Assembly: GCA_964508895.1 (NCBI GenBank)
Contig: CAZDWF010000001.1
Span: 22,659-86,658 of the forward strand
DNA: 64,000 nucleotides
Source of the DNA: M55B132 sp964508895
GTDB taxonomy: Bacteria > Bacteroidota > Bacteroidia > Bacteroidales > B18-G4
Direction of reading: 5' to 3'
In this document: positions 45,691 to 54,338 of the stretch, piece by piece
Position numbering within the stretch: position 1 is the first letter of the stretch
Layout of the letters: each line of letters starts with the position of its first letter
The notes under the pieces: model-generated
The model's database searches: none
Seen by the model: only the letters and a program-made list of their open reading frames with translations
What the model was told of the DNA's origin: nothing
Position numbers and translations under genes: made by a program

Positions 45691-45907
45691 AAGTCGCAAG
45701 TCGCAAGTCGCAAGTCGCAAGTCGCAAGTCGCAAGTCGCAAGTCGNNNNNNNNNNNNNNNNNNNNNNNNNNNNNNNNNNNNNNNNNNNNNNNNNNNNNNN
45801 NNNNNNNNNNNNNNNNNNNNNNNNNNNNNNNNNNNNNNNNNNNNNTCGCAAGTCGCAAGTCGCAAGTCGCAAGTCGCAAGTCGCAAGTCGCAAGTCGCAA
45901 GTCGCAA
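45691..45907 (+). repeat. tandem heptamer array (AAGTCGC)n spanning a sequence gap
   Basis: Seven full copies of AAGTCGC and a partial one precede 100 N (45746-45845). Eight more follow. Not a single base differs in the visible copies. The 100-N run is the usual placeholder for a gap of unknown length, so the true copy number may be larger. Two further 7-bp units (ACTAATT twice) follow at 45911-45924. Confidence 0.96.
45746..45845. other. 100-N scaffold gap inside a repeat
   Basis: Exactly 100 N. Both flanks are the same heptamer array, so the gap very likely marks unresolved repeat length. Reading frames across it are not real genes. Confidence 0.95.
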
Positions 45908-45934
45908 AATACTAATTACTAATTGCTAAAATCA

Positions 45935-47506
45935 ATGATGAACAAAACAATTGCAATACTAACAATTATTATATTATCTGCTAATGCAGTTATATCACAA
46001 GAATGGATAGATGAATGCACAAGCATAACAGCAGGCAAAAATGCAACAATTGATGGCTCGGTTATCACATCTCACACTGACGATAGCCACAGGACCAGAT
46101 CGTGGATGGATATAGTGCCTCCACAAGATCATCCTGATGGAGCTAACCTGGCAATGTATAAAAGAAGCAGTTGCGACACAACTGCTATGCCTTCATATTT
46201 GCATACAAAAGTTGGAGAAATACCCCAGGTACTCCATACCTATGGGTATATCAATACCGCATACCCATGTATGAATCAATACCAACTTGCTATCGGAGAA
46301 TCAACTTTTGGTGGGAGAAATTTCCTGCAATCAACTAATGGACTCATTGATTGTCAAAGGCTTTGTCAGCTTATGCTCGAAAGGTGCAAAACCGCCAGAG
46401 AAGCAATTATACTTGCCGGAGAATTAACAGGGAAATATGGCTGGAATGACGCTGGAGAATGCCTTACCATTGCCGATCCAAAAGAGGTATGGCACTTTGA
46501 AATCCTTGGTCCTGGCAAAGGTAAAACAGGTGCAATCTGGGTTGCCCAAAGAGTTCCGGATGATCATGTTTCTGTTAACGCCAATGCAAGCACCATTAAG
46601 GAAATAAATTTGAAAGACAAAGATCATTTTATGGCTTCGGAAAATATATATGATATGGCTCTTGATTCAGGATGGTGCAAAACTAAAGATGATTTTCGCT
46701 TTTGTTATGCTTATGCTCCTCATAGCAGGACTTCATTAGCTGCGAGACGAAGAGAATGGAGAGTTTTTGATTTGCTGGCTCCTTCGCTCAAACTTGATCC
46801 AAATGCCGAGAATTATCCATTCTCCGTTAAACCTGATAATCCTGTAACACTTGATGAACTGGTTTCAATCTTTAAGGATTATTACGAAGGAACTCCATTC
46901 AACTTTGTAAAAAATATTACAGTAACAGATAAAGATGGGAAAACTATACTCTCACCTCTGGCAAATCCATTCATGCCTTATGATATGAATAAGGTATTTA
47001 AAATCAATGGAGGTTGGGATTGGAGAGGTGAGCGTACCATTGCAAGATGGTATACAATGTATGCTACCATAATTCAATGTCGTGATTTTCTTCCTGATCC
47101 TGTTGGTGGTGTGGTATGGCTTGCTCTTGACAATGTGGCATCATCAGTTTATATTCCGGTTTATTGTGGGGTGACCGACCTTCCTGACTCATATAAAACT
47201 CCAGGAAGACCAAATGGCTATACTCAGGAATCTGCCTGGTGGGCTTTTAACAGATTAGGGACACTTGCTGCTCAACGCTGGGGAGATATGAGAAAAGATC
47301 TGGATGAAGTCTGGGTTCCGATGCAAAAACAGCTTTTCGATAAACAGGATGAATTTGAAAAAGAGGTAATATCTGTATATGAAAATGATCCTGCAAAAGC
47401 TAAAGAAATGATGACTATTTATACCAATAAATGGGGCAACAAAGTTGTAAACAAAGCCTGGAATCTCGGTGATCATCTCTGGACAAAATATGATGAACTG
47501 TTCTAA
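45935..47506 (+). CDS. C69 family dipeptidase, secreted
   Basis: I start it at ATG 45935 (523 residues); an ATG follows at 45938, and an earlier TTG is unlikely. The signal peptide ends near VISQ. Family C69 (PepD-like) marks are the mature N-terminal ECTSITAGKNATIDGS with the catalytic Cys, and the segments WHFEILGPGKGKTGAIWVAQRVP and YAYAPHSRTSLAARRREWRVFD. It would hydrolyse dipeptides in the periplasm or envelope. It precedes a YfcC-type carrier gene, consistent with uptake and use of peptides or amino acids. Confidence 0.92.
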   Translation: MMNKTIAILTIIILSANAVISQEWIDECTSITAGKNATIDGSVITSHTDDSHRTRSWMDIVPPQDHPDGANLAMYKRSSCDTTAMPSYLHTKVGEIPQVLHTYGYINTAYPCMNQYQLAIGESTFGGRNFLQSTNGLIDCQRLCQLMLERCKTAREAIILAGELTGKYGWNDAGECLTIADPKEVWHFEILGPGKGKTGAIWVAQRVPDDHVSVNANASTIKEINLKDKDHFMASENIYDMALDSGWCKTKDDFRFCYAYAPHSRTSLAARRREWRVFDLLAPSLKLDPNAENYPFSVKPDNPVTLDELVSIFKDYYEGTPFNFVKNITVTDKDGKTILSPLANPFMPYDMNKVFKINGGWDWRGERTIARWYTMYATIIQCRDFLPDPVGGVVWLALDNVASSVYIPVYCGVTDLPDSYKTPGRPNGYTQESAWWAFNRLGTLAAQRWGDMRKDLDEVWVPMQKQLFDKQDEFEKEVISVYENDPAKAKEMMTIYTNKWGNKVVNKAWNLGDHLWTKYDELF

Positions 47507-47512
47507 TACTTA

Positions 47513-47580
47513 CGACTGGAAACTGGCGACTGGCGACTGGTGACTGGCGACTGGTGACTGGCGACTGGCGACTGGCAACT
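47513..47580 (-). repeat. tandem heptamer array (ACTGGYG)n
   Basis: Nine 7-bp units of the form [CT]GACTGG or AAACTGG run from 47513 to 47575. On the reverse strand the units are CCAGTCG and CCAGTCA, one base from the CCAGTGA rotation of the 17954 array and from the CAAGTCG rotation of the 45691 array. It lies between the dipeptidase and carrier genes. Confidence 0.95.
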
Positions 47581-47620
47581 AAAATCAAAACAATTTTAAG
47601 TAAAATTATAACTATCATTC

Positions 47621-49213
47621 ATGCTTAACATAAAAAAAATCCCTCACACCTATGTAATCATTTTTTACATCATTATTCTTGCTGCAATTATTACCTGGTT
47701 TATTCCGGGTGGTGAATATGTTGAAACAAACTCTGTGGTTGATGGCAAGGAAACCAAAGAACTGACCTTCCGGTATGTCGATAGTCAGCCACAAACATGG
47801 GAGGTGTTTGCTGCATTATTTAAAGGCTTTGTCAGACAGTCGGGAATCATAGTTTTCATCCTGATGATCGGGGGTGCTTTCTGGATCATGAATGCCAGCA
47901 AAGCAATAGATGTTGGAATTTTCTCATTCCTGAAATTCACAAAAAATCTGGAAAGAAATAAAGTGTTGAGAAAAATTGGAGTTGAAAACATAGTAATGAC
48001 ATTGATAATGTTAATGTTCAGTGCTTTTGGAGCCATATTTGGAATGAGCGAGGAAACCATTGCATTTATAATAATTCTGGTGCCACTTGCTATTTCTATG
48101 GGTTATGATTCCATAACAGGAGTTGCCCTTGTTTTTGTTGCAGCCGGTTTGGGTTTTGCAGGAGCCATACTTAATCCCTTCACCATTGGTATTGCACAGG
48201 GAATTGCAGAGCTTCCCTTATTCTCAGGGATAGAATACAGGTTTATTTGCTGGCTGATCATTAACTTTATCGGGTTCTTTTTCATACTGCGATATGCAGC
48301 CAGGGTAAAGAAAAACCCAAAAAGATCATTGGTTTACCAGGAAGATGATTACTGGAGGAAAAGAGATAGCGGTGATGTTGAGAATATTAAGTACCATACT
48401 CCTGTTTCAGGATGGATTTCATACCTTATCATCCTGGCTTCTCTTATCGTATTCTCTATCATATATCCAATGACTGAAATGAAGGTCGGAAACGCTGCAA
48501 CAACTTTACCCATGATTCCCATTTCAGCAGTTCTCTTTGCAATTACAGGATTTCTTTCACTTAGAAAATCCGTTCACTTCTTCGTGCTTTCTTTATTGCT
48601 ATTTACCATATATTTCCTGATAGTTGGCGTGATGGGATACGGATGGTACATAATGAAAATAGCTACACTCTTTTTCGCTATGGGTATTTTTGCAGGAATT
48701 GCTATGAATTATAATGCTGATAAGATCACAAACCTTTTCATGGAAGGGGTTAAAGATATTCTCTCTGCAGCTATCATTGTTGGATTAGCTGGTGGTATTA
48801 TAGTCATCCTGGAAGACGGTAGGGTTATTGACACCATACTTTACGGACTTTCCAAATCAATGAACGACCTGGGAAATATTGCTGCAGTAGGGATCATGTA
48901 CATCATTCAGACTATAATTAACATTATTATTCCTTCAGGATCGGCAAAAGCAGCATTGACCATGCCAATTATGGCGCCCTTCTCAGATCTGATTGGCATC
49001 TCACGACAGTCAACCGTTATGGCCTTCCAGTTTGGCGATGGCTTTACCAATATGATCACACCCACATCCGGCGTGTTGATGGGTGTTTTAGGAGTAGCCA
49101 AAATCCCTTATGAGAAATGGGTGAAATGGATCACTCCTATAATGATCGTACTGATGATACTGGGGTTTCTATTGTTAATACCGACGGTTACAATGAATTT
49201 GAATGGGTTTTAG
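47621..49213 (+). CDS. YfcC/DcuC-family membrane carrier
   Basis: The 530-residue integral membrane protein has about 12 hydrophobic helices. The conserved FGMSEETIAFIIILVPLAISMGYD and NIIIPSGSAKAALTMPIMAP-type segments fit the YfcC family (C4-dicarboxylate anaerobic carrier superfamily). It may move an amino acid, dipeptide or dicarboxylate. The adjoining C69 dipeptidase gene favours amino-acid or peptide products, which is inference. Its stop codon overlaps the stop of the convergent saccharopine dehydrogenase-like gene by 4 bp. Confidence 0.88.
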   Translation: MLNIKKIPHTYVIIFYIIILAAIITWFIPGGEYVETNSVVDGKETKELTFRYVDSQPQTWEVFAALFKGFVRQSGIIVFILMIGGAFWIMNASKAIDVGIFSFLKFTKNLERNKVLRKIGVENIVMTLIMLMFSAFGAIFGMSEETIAFIIILVPLAISMGYDSITGVALVFVAAGLGFAGAILNPFTIGIAQGIAELPLFSGIEYRFICWLIINFIGFFFILRYAARVKKNPKRSLVYQEDDYWRKRDSGDVENIKYHTPVSGWISYLIILASLIVFSIIYPMTEMKVGNAATTLPMIPISAVLFAITGFLSLRKSVHFFVLSLLLFTIYFLIVGVMGYGWYIMKIATLFFAMGIFAGIAMNYNADKITNLFMEGVKDILSAAIIVGLAGGIIVILEDGRVIDTILYGLSKSMNDLGNIAAVGIMYIIQTIINIIIPSGSAKAALTMPIMAPFSDLIGISRQSTVMAFQFGDGFTNMITPTSGVLMGVLGVAKIPYEKWVKWITPIMIVLMILGFLLLIPTVTMNLNGF

Positions 49214-50559
49214 CCCCCAAATAAAAGCTTATTATCATAATCATTTAAGATAATTTCATCCTTTTTAAAAGAAAACCCAAAAGTTTCCATTTCATCCAAA
49301 ATGGGTTCGTACATTTCTTTTGTTAAGGGCATACACACTCCTTTACTTGTAATTTCCCCATCTAGAATTAGCTTTGTAGCAATAGCAGGCGGCAAGGATA
49401 CTGCTCTTGCCATAGCAGAATCACCATAAGGAATACCTTCGTTCAGCATACTGGAGATCCATTTCTCTTTCTTATTTGGAAATTCAACAATCATTTCGTT
49501 GTGAACGATTATCATATCTTTTTCATAAGGTTCATAAGCCATTTTTTTCAACATCAATTCCACAAGGAGGTTTGAATTTGTGCCTCTTTTAATTGATATC
49601 TGAACATTATCAAATAATCCGAGCCAATCTAATTTTTCAATAAAATCATCATTAATCTCCATATTTAATGATTTCGCAAATTTCATTTTTATATCTTCCG
49701 TAGTTGATGAGCCAATAAGATTTGCAATAAATTGGCTATAAGTTGTATTTTCAAAATCCTTTTCTTCGGTGTTCTCAATCAGTTTTATTTTCAGGAGATT
49801 TGTCATCGTGTTACAATAGCCGATATATCGGAGCAATCCTTTGTAGATAGAAATATTTTCATCCAATCCAAACTCTTTTAAATAGCGGGTGCTGTCGCTG
49901 CTGGGATATGTTTCAAATGTCCCAATCCCATATACGTCCACTAATCTATGATGCTCAAATTTCTTAGGCACTTCAATTAACTTTCCATTAACCTGATATG
50001 CCGCCGGTGATACCGCTGAACGCATAAGCCCATTTGGATCCCATGAAAATTTATAGCCCCAGGGATTACGATTATACTCAAATGAAGGAATACCGGCTCC
50101 ATAAGAATCAATTTTGGTGATTTTACCACCTTCAGAATGGGCTTTATCAATCATTTGTTTTAAACCCATATTATCGAGCCCAGGATCTTCACCAAGTTCC
50201 GTTAGAATAAGAGTATCTTGTTTTTTTGCTTCTTCATCAAAACATGCTATTCCAGGATGTTTAAAATCTGTAGTAATCATATTTGTTTTGTGTTTCAGAC
50301 ATAATTCGGCAACAACTGTATGAGTTGAGCGTGGTGTCATCGCAACTACAACTTCTACACTCTGTATTATCTCTTCCAAAACATCAACCTGATCAATTGT
50401 CCAGCTAACAGAAGTACCCAGTGATCTTCCTGCAATTACTTTCTCTGCCTTTGAAACCGTACGTGTTGCAATAATCACTTCATATTTGCAAACATCAATA
50501 AAATAATCAACCATTGGTTTTACTACATAACCTGCTCCTAAAACTGCAACTTTCCTCAT
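49210..50559 (-). CDS. saccharopine dehydrogenase family protein
   Basis: The 449-residue NAD(P)-dependent enzyme has a Rossmann start (VAVLGAGYVVKPMVDYF), a mid domain with TELGEDPGLDNMGLKQMID near residue 140 and the C-terminal catalytic half typical of the Lys9/LKR-SDH dehydrogenase domain. It would oxidise saccharopine (lysine catabolism) or a related secondary amine. An AGAAAGGAT Shine-Dalgarno-like stretch precedes the ATG. It is convergent with, and overlaps by 4 bp, the YfcC-type carrier gene. Confidence 0.87.
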   Translation of the reverse strand: MRKVAVLGAGYVVKPMVDYFIDVCKYEVIIATRTVSKAEKVIAGRSLGTSVSWTIDQVDVLEEIIQSVEVVVAMTPRSTHTVVAELCLKHKTNMITTDFKHPGIACFDEEAKKQDTLILTELGEDPGLDNMGLKQMIDKAHSEGGKITKIDSYGAGIPSFEYNRNPWGYKFSWDPNGLMRSAVSPAAYQVNGKLIEVPKKFEHHRLVDVYGIGTFETYPSSDSTRYLKEFGLDENISIYKGLLRYIGYCNTMTNLLKIKLIENTEEKDFENTTYSQFIANLIGSSTTEDIKMKFAKSLNMEINDDFIEKLDWLGLFDNVQISIKRGTNSNLLVELMLKKMAYEPYEKDMIIVHNEMIVEFPNKKEKWISSMLNEGIPYGDSAMARAVSLPPAIATKLILDGEITSKGVCMPLTKEMYEPILDEMETFGFSFKKDEIILNDYDNKLLFGG

Positions 50560-50736
50560 TTTTCTATCCTTTCTATTAATTCATTAAGTTTTTGTCATTA
50601 ATATTCTATAACTAACAAACAAAATCCATTAACTCCACCACCCATCATTCAAGTATTATAGTTCATGAACTCCGCTTCTCTATATCTTCAAATTTATAAA
50701 ACATTTGATTCATTATGCTTGAGGATAGTTAAGGCG

Positions 50737-50764
50737 GATACCTGATGCCAGAGACTGGAGACTA
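50737..50764. repeat. short heptad-phased tract
   Basis: GATACCT, GATGCCA, GAGACTG and GAGACTA follow in 7-bp phase. On the reverse strand the last two read CAGTCTC and TAGTCTC, sharing the AGT core of the other arrays. It ends 2 bp before the stop codon of the alpha/beta hydrolase gene. Confidence 0.6.
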
Positions 50765-50766
50765 TC

Positions 50767-51801
50767 TTATCGCTTCAAATTCAAGTATTTCCTTATCACC
50801 TGTATGCTTTCCTTTGGCTTCTCCCCTACCATCGTATGTCCTGCATCCTCAATGATCTCCAACACAGCATATGGGTATAATTTCATTTGCTCCCTCTGGT
50901 AATCAGGTCCGATGGCTATATTACAACTTCCTGCAATAAACAAAACCGTATCCTGGAAATTTTGTAATCCTTCATCAAATCTTACCACAATATTTCCATC
51001 TTCATCTAATTGCTTTTTCATGAAAGTTTGGGATACCAAAGATCCAAAGCGCCAACTATCCATTGATATGTTATTGATGTCACCCTCACAGCAATAAACA
51101 CTCATGGGGTGATCCCTGATGGGCGAGCTTATAAAGTTATGATAGAAGTAGTCCTTCCGGGCATGCTCATCCGGGCCGTGGATATGCAATGAATTAATCC
51201 ATGCTTTTGACAAGTAATACAAAACCTCAAATGAAAAATTAACTGCCATTCCATTGGTATTTTCCATAAAGACTTTCGCAAATTCCGGATTCAGGAATCC
51301 AGGTTCAGCAAGTACCAGTTTATTAATTTTTTCAGGATGCTGTCCTACATATCCTGAAGCAAGCATTGCGCCCCATGAATGCCCTATAATATTAACTTTC
51401 TCTCCTTTTGAATAATAATCAATAACACCGTCAAGGTCTTTATAGAAATTTTCAAGTGTTATATCCTCCTCTTCAACCCTTTCTGAAAGTCCGCTTCCTC
51501 TCTGATCATAAAAGACAACAAAATATTCATCTGACAATTCCTGTAATGGCAGCAGATATGAAAAATCGTTACCCGGTCCGCCGTGAAGTACAATTACAAC
51601 AGGCTTTGCTGTATCTCCAAAAGTTTCGACATGAAGCACAACATCATTAAGCTGTATTTGTGGAATATCAGGAAATCCATATGCTGTTGGAGGAACCGTT
51701 TGATCTTTCATGCTTACAAAAAAGAAAACGATAAAAAGTACTACCAATAGGACAATTACCGATATGAAAATCCTTAGTAGAATTCTAAGAAATCTTTTCA
51801 T
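50767..51801 (-). CDS. membrane-anchored alpha/beta hydrolase (prolyl aminopeptidase-like)
   Basis: The 344-residue protein has an N-terminal TM/signal anchor (ISVIVLLVVLFIVFFFV) and the alpha/beta-hydrolase core: HGGPGNDF oxyanion region, YDQRGSGLSE (a proline iminopeptidase signature), nucleophile Ser in GHSWGAML and the His in EDAGHTM. It may cleave N-terminal proline or act on an ester. It begins 12 bp after the stop of the phosphofructokinase gene, so the two are probably co-transcribed. Confidence 0.87.
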   Translation of the reverse strand: MKRFLRILLRIFISVIVLLVVLFIVFFFVSMKDQTVPPTAYGFPDIPQIQLNDVVLHVETFGDTAKPVVIVLHGGPGNDFSYLLPLQELSDEYFVVFYDQRGSGLSERVEEEDITLENFYKDLDGVIDYYSKGEKVNIIGHSWGAMLASGYVGQHPEKINKLVLAEPGFLNPEFAKVFMENTNGMAVNFSFEVLYYLSKAWINSLHIHGPDEHARKDYFYHNFISSPIRDHPMSVYCCEGDINNISMDSWRFGSLVSQTFMKKQLDEDGNIVVRFDEGLQNFQDTVLFIAGSCNIAIGPDYQREQMKLYPYAVLEIIEDAGHTMVGEKPKESIQVIRKYLNLKR

Positions 51802-51813
51802 GTGTATATAGGA

Positions 51814-52869
51814 TTAATCTTTTGTCATGCAATCATCACCAAAGCAAACATCCATATGTCGTGCTTTTTTAATTAATGAGTGATCTTCCGGAACAGTCCT
51901 GAGTTTTCCAGCAACATCCTTTAAAGGAACAGACGTAATCTCATCACCTTTTTTTGCTACCATAATTCCAAACTTTCCTTTGGCTGCAAGCTCAACTGCT
52001 TTTGCTCCAAAACGTGTTGCAAGCACCCTGTCCATTGGTGACGGGCTTCCACCCCTTTGAATATATCCAAGTATGGTTTCCCTGGTTTCCAGTCCGGTTT
52101 CACCTTTAATTACCTCAGCAATATAAGTGGCTGCAGATTTACCCTTCTTTTTACGAATGCCTTCAGCAACAACAACGATAGAATATGGTTTCTTGTTAAT
52201 AATTCTCTTTTCCAGACAAGCAGCAATTATTTTTTCATCATAGTTGAGTTCAGGAATAAGAATAATATCACCTCCTCCGGCAACTCCTGCATATAATGCC
52301 AGCCATCCTGCATTATGACCCATAATCTCTATAACCATAGTTCTTTTATGCGAGTTGGCTGTAGTATGTAATCTGTCAATAGCGTCCGTTGCGATACCTA
52401 AAGCACTATCAAAACCAAATGTCATATCGGTCCCATAAACATCATTATCAATGGTTTTTGGCATGCCGATAACATTGAGTCCTTCATCTGATAGCAATGA
52501 AGCTGTTTTCATGGTGCCATTACCTCCTATGCAGACCAATGCATCAAGGCCCATTTCGTTATAATGCTTTTTTATTAGTTTAGGTTTATTGATCTTGTTG
52601 AAAATACTATCCGAAGATTTAAATGGTTTTTCCCTGGAGGTTCCCAGGATGGTACCACCAAGGGTTAAAATACCTGAAAGCTGATTTTCATTCAGCTCCT
52701 GATATTCCTGATTTATAAGTCCCAGGAATCCTGATGATATCCCATATACCTTCATATTATATTCAACTATAGCAGTTTTTCCAACACCACGAATGGCAGC
52801 ATTCAAACCCGGGCAATCGCCTCCTGCAGTGAGAATACCTATCCTCATTTCACTTTTTTCTTTGCTCAT
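51814..52869 (-). CDS. 6-phosphofructokinase, probably ATP-dependent
   Basis: The 351-residue enzyme phosphorylates fructose 6-phosphate. Signatures are TAGGDCPGLNAAIRG, the nucleotide-site GGNGTMKTA, the catalytic PKTIDNDV and MGHNAGWLA segments, and EGIR. The Gly after N in GGNG corresponds to the ATP-type Gly104 of E. coli PfkA, whereas PPi enzymes have Asp there. The Lys in PKTIDND corresponds to Lys124 of PPi and Streptomyces-type enzymes. The Asp before that Gly is Asn. It therefore looks like a mixed type, most likely ATP-using. It lies 60 bp from the symporter gene on the same strand. Confidence 0.9.
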   Translation of the reverse strand: MSKEKSEMRIGILTAGGDCPGLNAAIRGVGKTAIVEYNMKVYGISSGFLGLINQEYQELNENQLSGILTLGGTILGTSREKPFKSSDSIFNKINKPKLIKKHYNEMGLDALVCIGGNGTMKTASLLSDEGLNVIGMPKTIDNDVYGTDMTFGFDSALGIATDAIDRLHTTANSHKRTMVIEIMGHNAGWLALYAGVAGGGDIILIPELNYDEKIIAACLEKRIINKKPYSIVVVAEGIRKKKGKSAATYIAEVIKGETGLETRETILGYIQRGGSPSPMDRVLATRFGAKAVELAAKGKFGIMVAKKGDEITSVPLKDVAGKLRTVPEDHSLIKKARHMDVCFGDDCMTKD

Positions 52870-52880
52870 ATTCTAAAAAT

Positions 52881-52929
52881 TTCCAATTATCAATTTAAAT
52901 ATCAATCCCGTTACTCGTCACGAGTCACA
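52881..52929. repeat. degenerate heptad-phased tract
   Basis: In 7-bp phase from 52881: TTCCAAT, TATCAAT, then CGTTACT, CGTCACG, AGTCACA at 52909-52929. It ends directly at the stop codon of the symporter gene (minus strand). Confidence 0.5.
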
Positions 52930-54142
52930 TTATACTTTAAGTTTTTCCCCTTCTGACCTGGCAATAATTACTGCACCGCAACTGTCGGACCACACATTTG
53001 TTGCCGTCCTGAACATATCCAGGATACGGTCCACTGCCAGTATAAGGCCCAATCCTTCTAACGGCAAACCCACAGCGGTTAGTATCACTGATATCATTAC
53101 AAATCCTGCCATTGGTATTCCTGCTGCCCCAATGGAGGCGAGTAAAGCGGTTCCTACAATAATTATCTGCTGGGTAAATGAAAGATCTATTCCATAAGCC
53201 TGAGCTATGAACATTGCAGCAACACACTCATACAATGCAGTTCCATCCATATTAATAGTAGCACCAAGTGGTAATGTGAAAGATGAAATTTTATTCGATA
53301 CGCCATCATTATCTTCAACTGCCTGCAAAGTTAAAGGTAAGGTTGCACTTGAAGATGATGTAGAGAAGGCGGTCAATAATGGTGTGGTAACTGCCTTAAA
53401 ATGTTTCAATGGATTAACCTTGCCTATAAATTTTGTAATTAAAGGAAGGGTTATCAAGGCATGAAATGAAAGTGCTATTATGACGCAAAGCATGTATAAA
53501 CCCATGTTCTGGGCAAGCTGAATGATATCTTCAGATTGTCCGATCTGGTTAGCAACAATTCCAAAAACGCCAAAAGGGGCAAGTTTTATAATGAACATGG
53601 TAATCTTCATCATCACTTCAAAAATGCTGTTGAAAAAATCCGTTAAAAACACCCTCGATCTCTCCTTAGCCTGAGTAATAAAAAAGCCAAATACTATGGA
53701 GAAAAAGATTATTGACAACATTGTTCCATTTGAAAAAGATTCGAAAATATTTGTAGGAACTATATTCAGCAATATCTGTCCAAATGTGAGTTGCTCTGTA
53801 TTTAATCCTTCCACAATCTGCTGAAACCCAAGATCTGCTCCAACACCTGGTTTAATTATATTAACCACAAGCAATCCTGTTACAATAGCAATAGTACTTG
53901 TAAGAATGTAATATGTGATAGTTTTCAGCCCAAGCCTGCCGAGGTTCTCAGCTGTTCCTATATTGGTAACACCAGAAATTATCGAGCTCAGGATCAAAGG
54001 AATGATTATCATTTTCAGTGCCCTCAAAAAAAAGGTCTCCCATCCAGCTGACATAAGCGATATAATCTGAGAAAAAATGTCCGAAAATAATTCCGAAAAT
54101 GAGTGCACTTAGAATCTGCCAGTGAAGAGGGAATTTCCGCAT
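52930..54142 (-). CDS. dicarboxylate/amino acid:cation symporter, frameshifted
   Basis: This is a DAACS-family (GltP/DctA-like) sodium- or proton-coupled importer. Reading from ATG 54142, MRKFPLHWQILSALIFGIIFG gives TM1 and continues to SWMGDLF. An eight-T tract (A8 on the plus strand at 54026-54033) then shifts the frame. The main frame resumes as LRALKMIIIPLILSSI and runs to the end, with the FSTSSSSATLP hairpin and the TINMDGTALY and AAGIPMAGFVM motifs. Removing one T restores MGDLFLRALKMIIIP. An ATG at 54108 gives a 392-residue open frame without TM1. Sequencing error, a phase-variable tract and a true mutation are all possible. Confidence 0.85.
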
Positions 54143-54193
54143 AATGAAAAATTTGCTTAAAATTATGAAAAAATATGGAGATTTATAAGATAT

Positions 54194-54229
54194 AGACAGG
54201 ATTAACAAGATTTTCAGGATTAACAGGAT
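54194..54229. repeat. four-unit 9-bp phased repeat
   Basis: GACAGGATT, AACAAGATT, TTCAGGATT and AACAGGATA follow in 9-bp phase, with CAGGATTAACA occurring twice 18 bp apart. It lies upstream of the symporter gene and of the BNR protein gene. Confidence 0.6.
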
Positions 54230-54307
54230 AACTTCAATGCCTTAAGTTTATAGAATCACGTATATCAGACATTAAATATTATTCAAATATCAATAGTTCT
54301 TAATGCG

Positions 54308-54315
54308 TATCTTTG
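54308..54315 (+). promoter_or_regulatory. -7 promoter element of the BNR/T9SS gene
   Basis: TATCTTTG matches TAnnTTTG, 24 bp upstream of the ATG. The -33 region is weak. Confidence 0.45.
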
Positions 54316-54338
54316 TTATACAATAAAACTACAAGACA

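Noticed and set aside
45656..45922. Open frames across the AAGTCGC array
   Set aside because: These are repeat translations (repeated ASRKSQV) running through 100 N, not genes.
53948..54208. Separate 86-residue membrane protein upstream of the symporter
   Set aside because: Its first part is the missing TM1 of the symporter; the tail after the A8 tract is out-of-frame translation.
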